NCBI RefSeq assembly: GCF_900112675.1
Contig: NZ_FOMQ01000012.1
Location: forward strand, 1 to 64,000
DNA from: Paracidovorax konjaci
Lineage (GTDB): Bacteria > Pseudomonadota > Gammaproteobacteria > Burkholderiales > Burkholderiaceae_C
Direction: 5' to 3'
DNA: 64,000 nt
Positions 63,789 to 64,000 of the stretch are shown one piece after another. Positions within the stretch are counted from its first letter, which is position 1. Each line of letters starts with the position of its first letter. A model generated the notes under the pieces. The model made no database searches and had not been told where the DNA came from. It saw only the letters and a program-made list of their open reading frames with translations. The position numbers and the translations under genes are program-made.

Positions 63789-63789
63789 T
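63762..63789 (+). promoter_or_regulatory. Sigma-70 promoter of rplS
   Basis: TTGGCC (63762-63767), 16 bases, TATAAT (63784-63789), then CGCGGGCTTTT. It lies at the trmD end, so rplS can be transcribed separately, with a leader of about 125 nt. Confidence 0.7.
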
Positions 63790-63919
63790 CGCGGGCTTTT
63801 CGATCCTCTGTCCGGCCGCTGCAGGGCCATGGCTTCCATTCCTGGGGGCTGCCCCAGCACCACGCGTCAATCCCGACGCCTGCCAATCCTGGCGCGGTCA
63901 TGATCGTTGGATACATCAA

Positions 63920-64000
63920 ATGAATCTGATCCAGATCCTCGAGCAGGAAGAAATCGCCCGCTTGAACAAGACCATTCCCCAGTTCGCTCCTGGCGACACG
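63920..64000 (+). CDS. rplS: 50S ribosomal protein L19 (partial, N terminus)
   Basis: First 27 codons only: [19 protein letters not shown]...FAPGDT, the conserved start of L19. Runs off the right edge of the window. Last gene of the rpsP-rimM-trmD-rplS cluster. Confidence 0.95.
   Translation, partial: MNLIQILEQEEIARLNKTIPQFAPGDT

Overview
The window is about 64 kb of GC-rich chromosome from a betaproteobacterium of the family Comamonadaceae, most likely a plant-associated Acidovorax/Paracidovorax. This rests on codon use and protein sequences typical of the family, conserved housekeeping blocks (ribF-ileS-lspA, trxB/ftsK-lolA-rarA, rpsP-rimM-trmD-rplS, rpmBG), and two complete plant-inducible-promoter (PIP) boxes of the kind used by HrpX/HrpB-type activators of type III secretion genes. 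I saw no rRNA, tRNA, CRISPR array or intact insertion sequence.

Layout. 1-1370 is an accessory edge of different composition. It carries a gene resembling the nuclease-like component of ABC-three-component (ABC-3C) conflict systems, translationally coupled to a gene that leaves the window. 1.4-4.7 kb holds small metabolic genes (VOC protein, zinc alcohol dehydrogenase, tautomerase with a divergent LysR regulator). 4.9-6.5 kb is a Na/Pi cotransporter. 6.7-8.1 kb is a PIP-box gene for an unrecognised candidate type III effector with an apparent internal duplication. 8.15-13.9 kb is a LacI-linked ABC importer operon with a calcineurin-type phosphodiesterase. 14.0-15.3 kb is a second PIP-box gene, a candidate HopX/AvrPphE-like effector with a Cys-His-Asp triad. 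15.3-19.8 kb is lspA, ileS, ribF. 20-27.2 kb covers an HNH endonuclease, a LysR regulator, a tartrate/D-malate dehydrogenase, a Bug-type binding protein and a complete TRAP transporter. 27.3-28.2 kb is a small lytic-transglycosylase-like protein with a coupled periplasmic partner. 28.4-38.9 kb includes a TPR methyltransferase, a GH18 chitinase, a phytase-like lipoprotein, two acyl-CoA dehydrogenases resembling PimC/PimD, yceH, purN and a six-loop EF-hand protein divergent from a two-component system (39.2-41.1 kb). 41.2-46.5 kb has an RNA m5C methyltransferase, a desaturase and a MocR regulator. 46.7-54.3 kb is rpmGB, trxB, ftsK, lolA and rarA with two inserted genes. 54.6-58.1 kb is livHMGF. 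58.2-61.9 kb is an outer-membrane protein, DUF47-pit, a TM2 protein and an acetyltransferase. The window ends in rpsP-rimM-trmD-rplS.

The main themes are plant-host interaction (two PIP-box genes, chitinase), phosphorus acquisition (Na/Pi transporter, phosphodiesterase operon, Pit with a possible Pho box) and organic acid uptake and use. A dispersed short repeat, with a GCTAT-N7-ATAGC stem and often an AATGGAT...GGCGGCATG tail, occurs at least seven times. Copies lie in convergent or divergent gaps, at the end of purN, inside ileS and an acyl-CoA dehydrogenase gene, and in the lolA signal-peptide codons. Together with the two PIP-box genes it is the most unusual content of the window.
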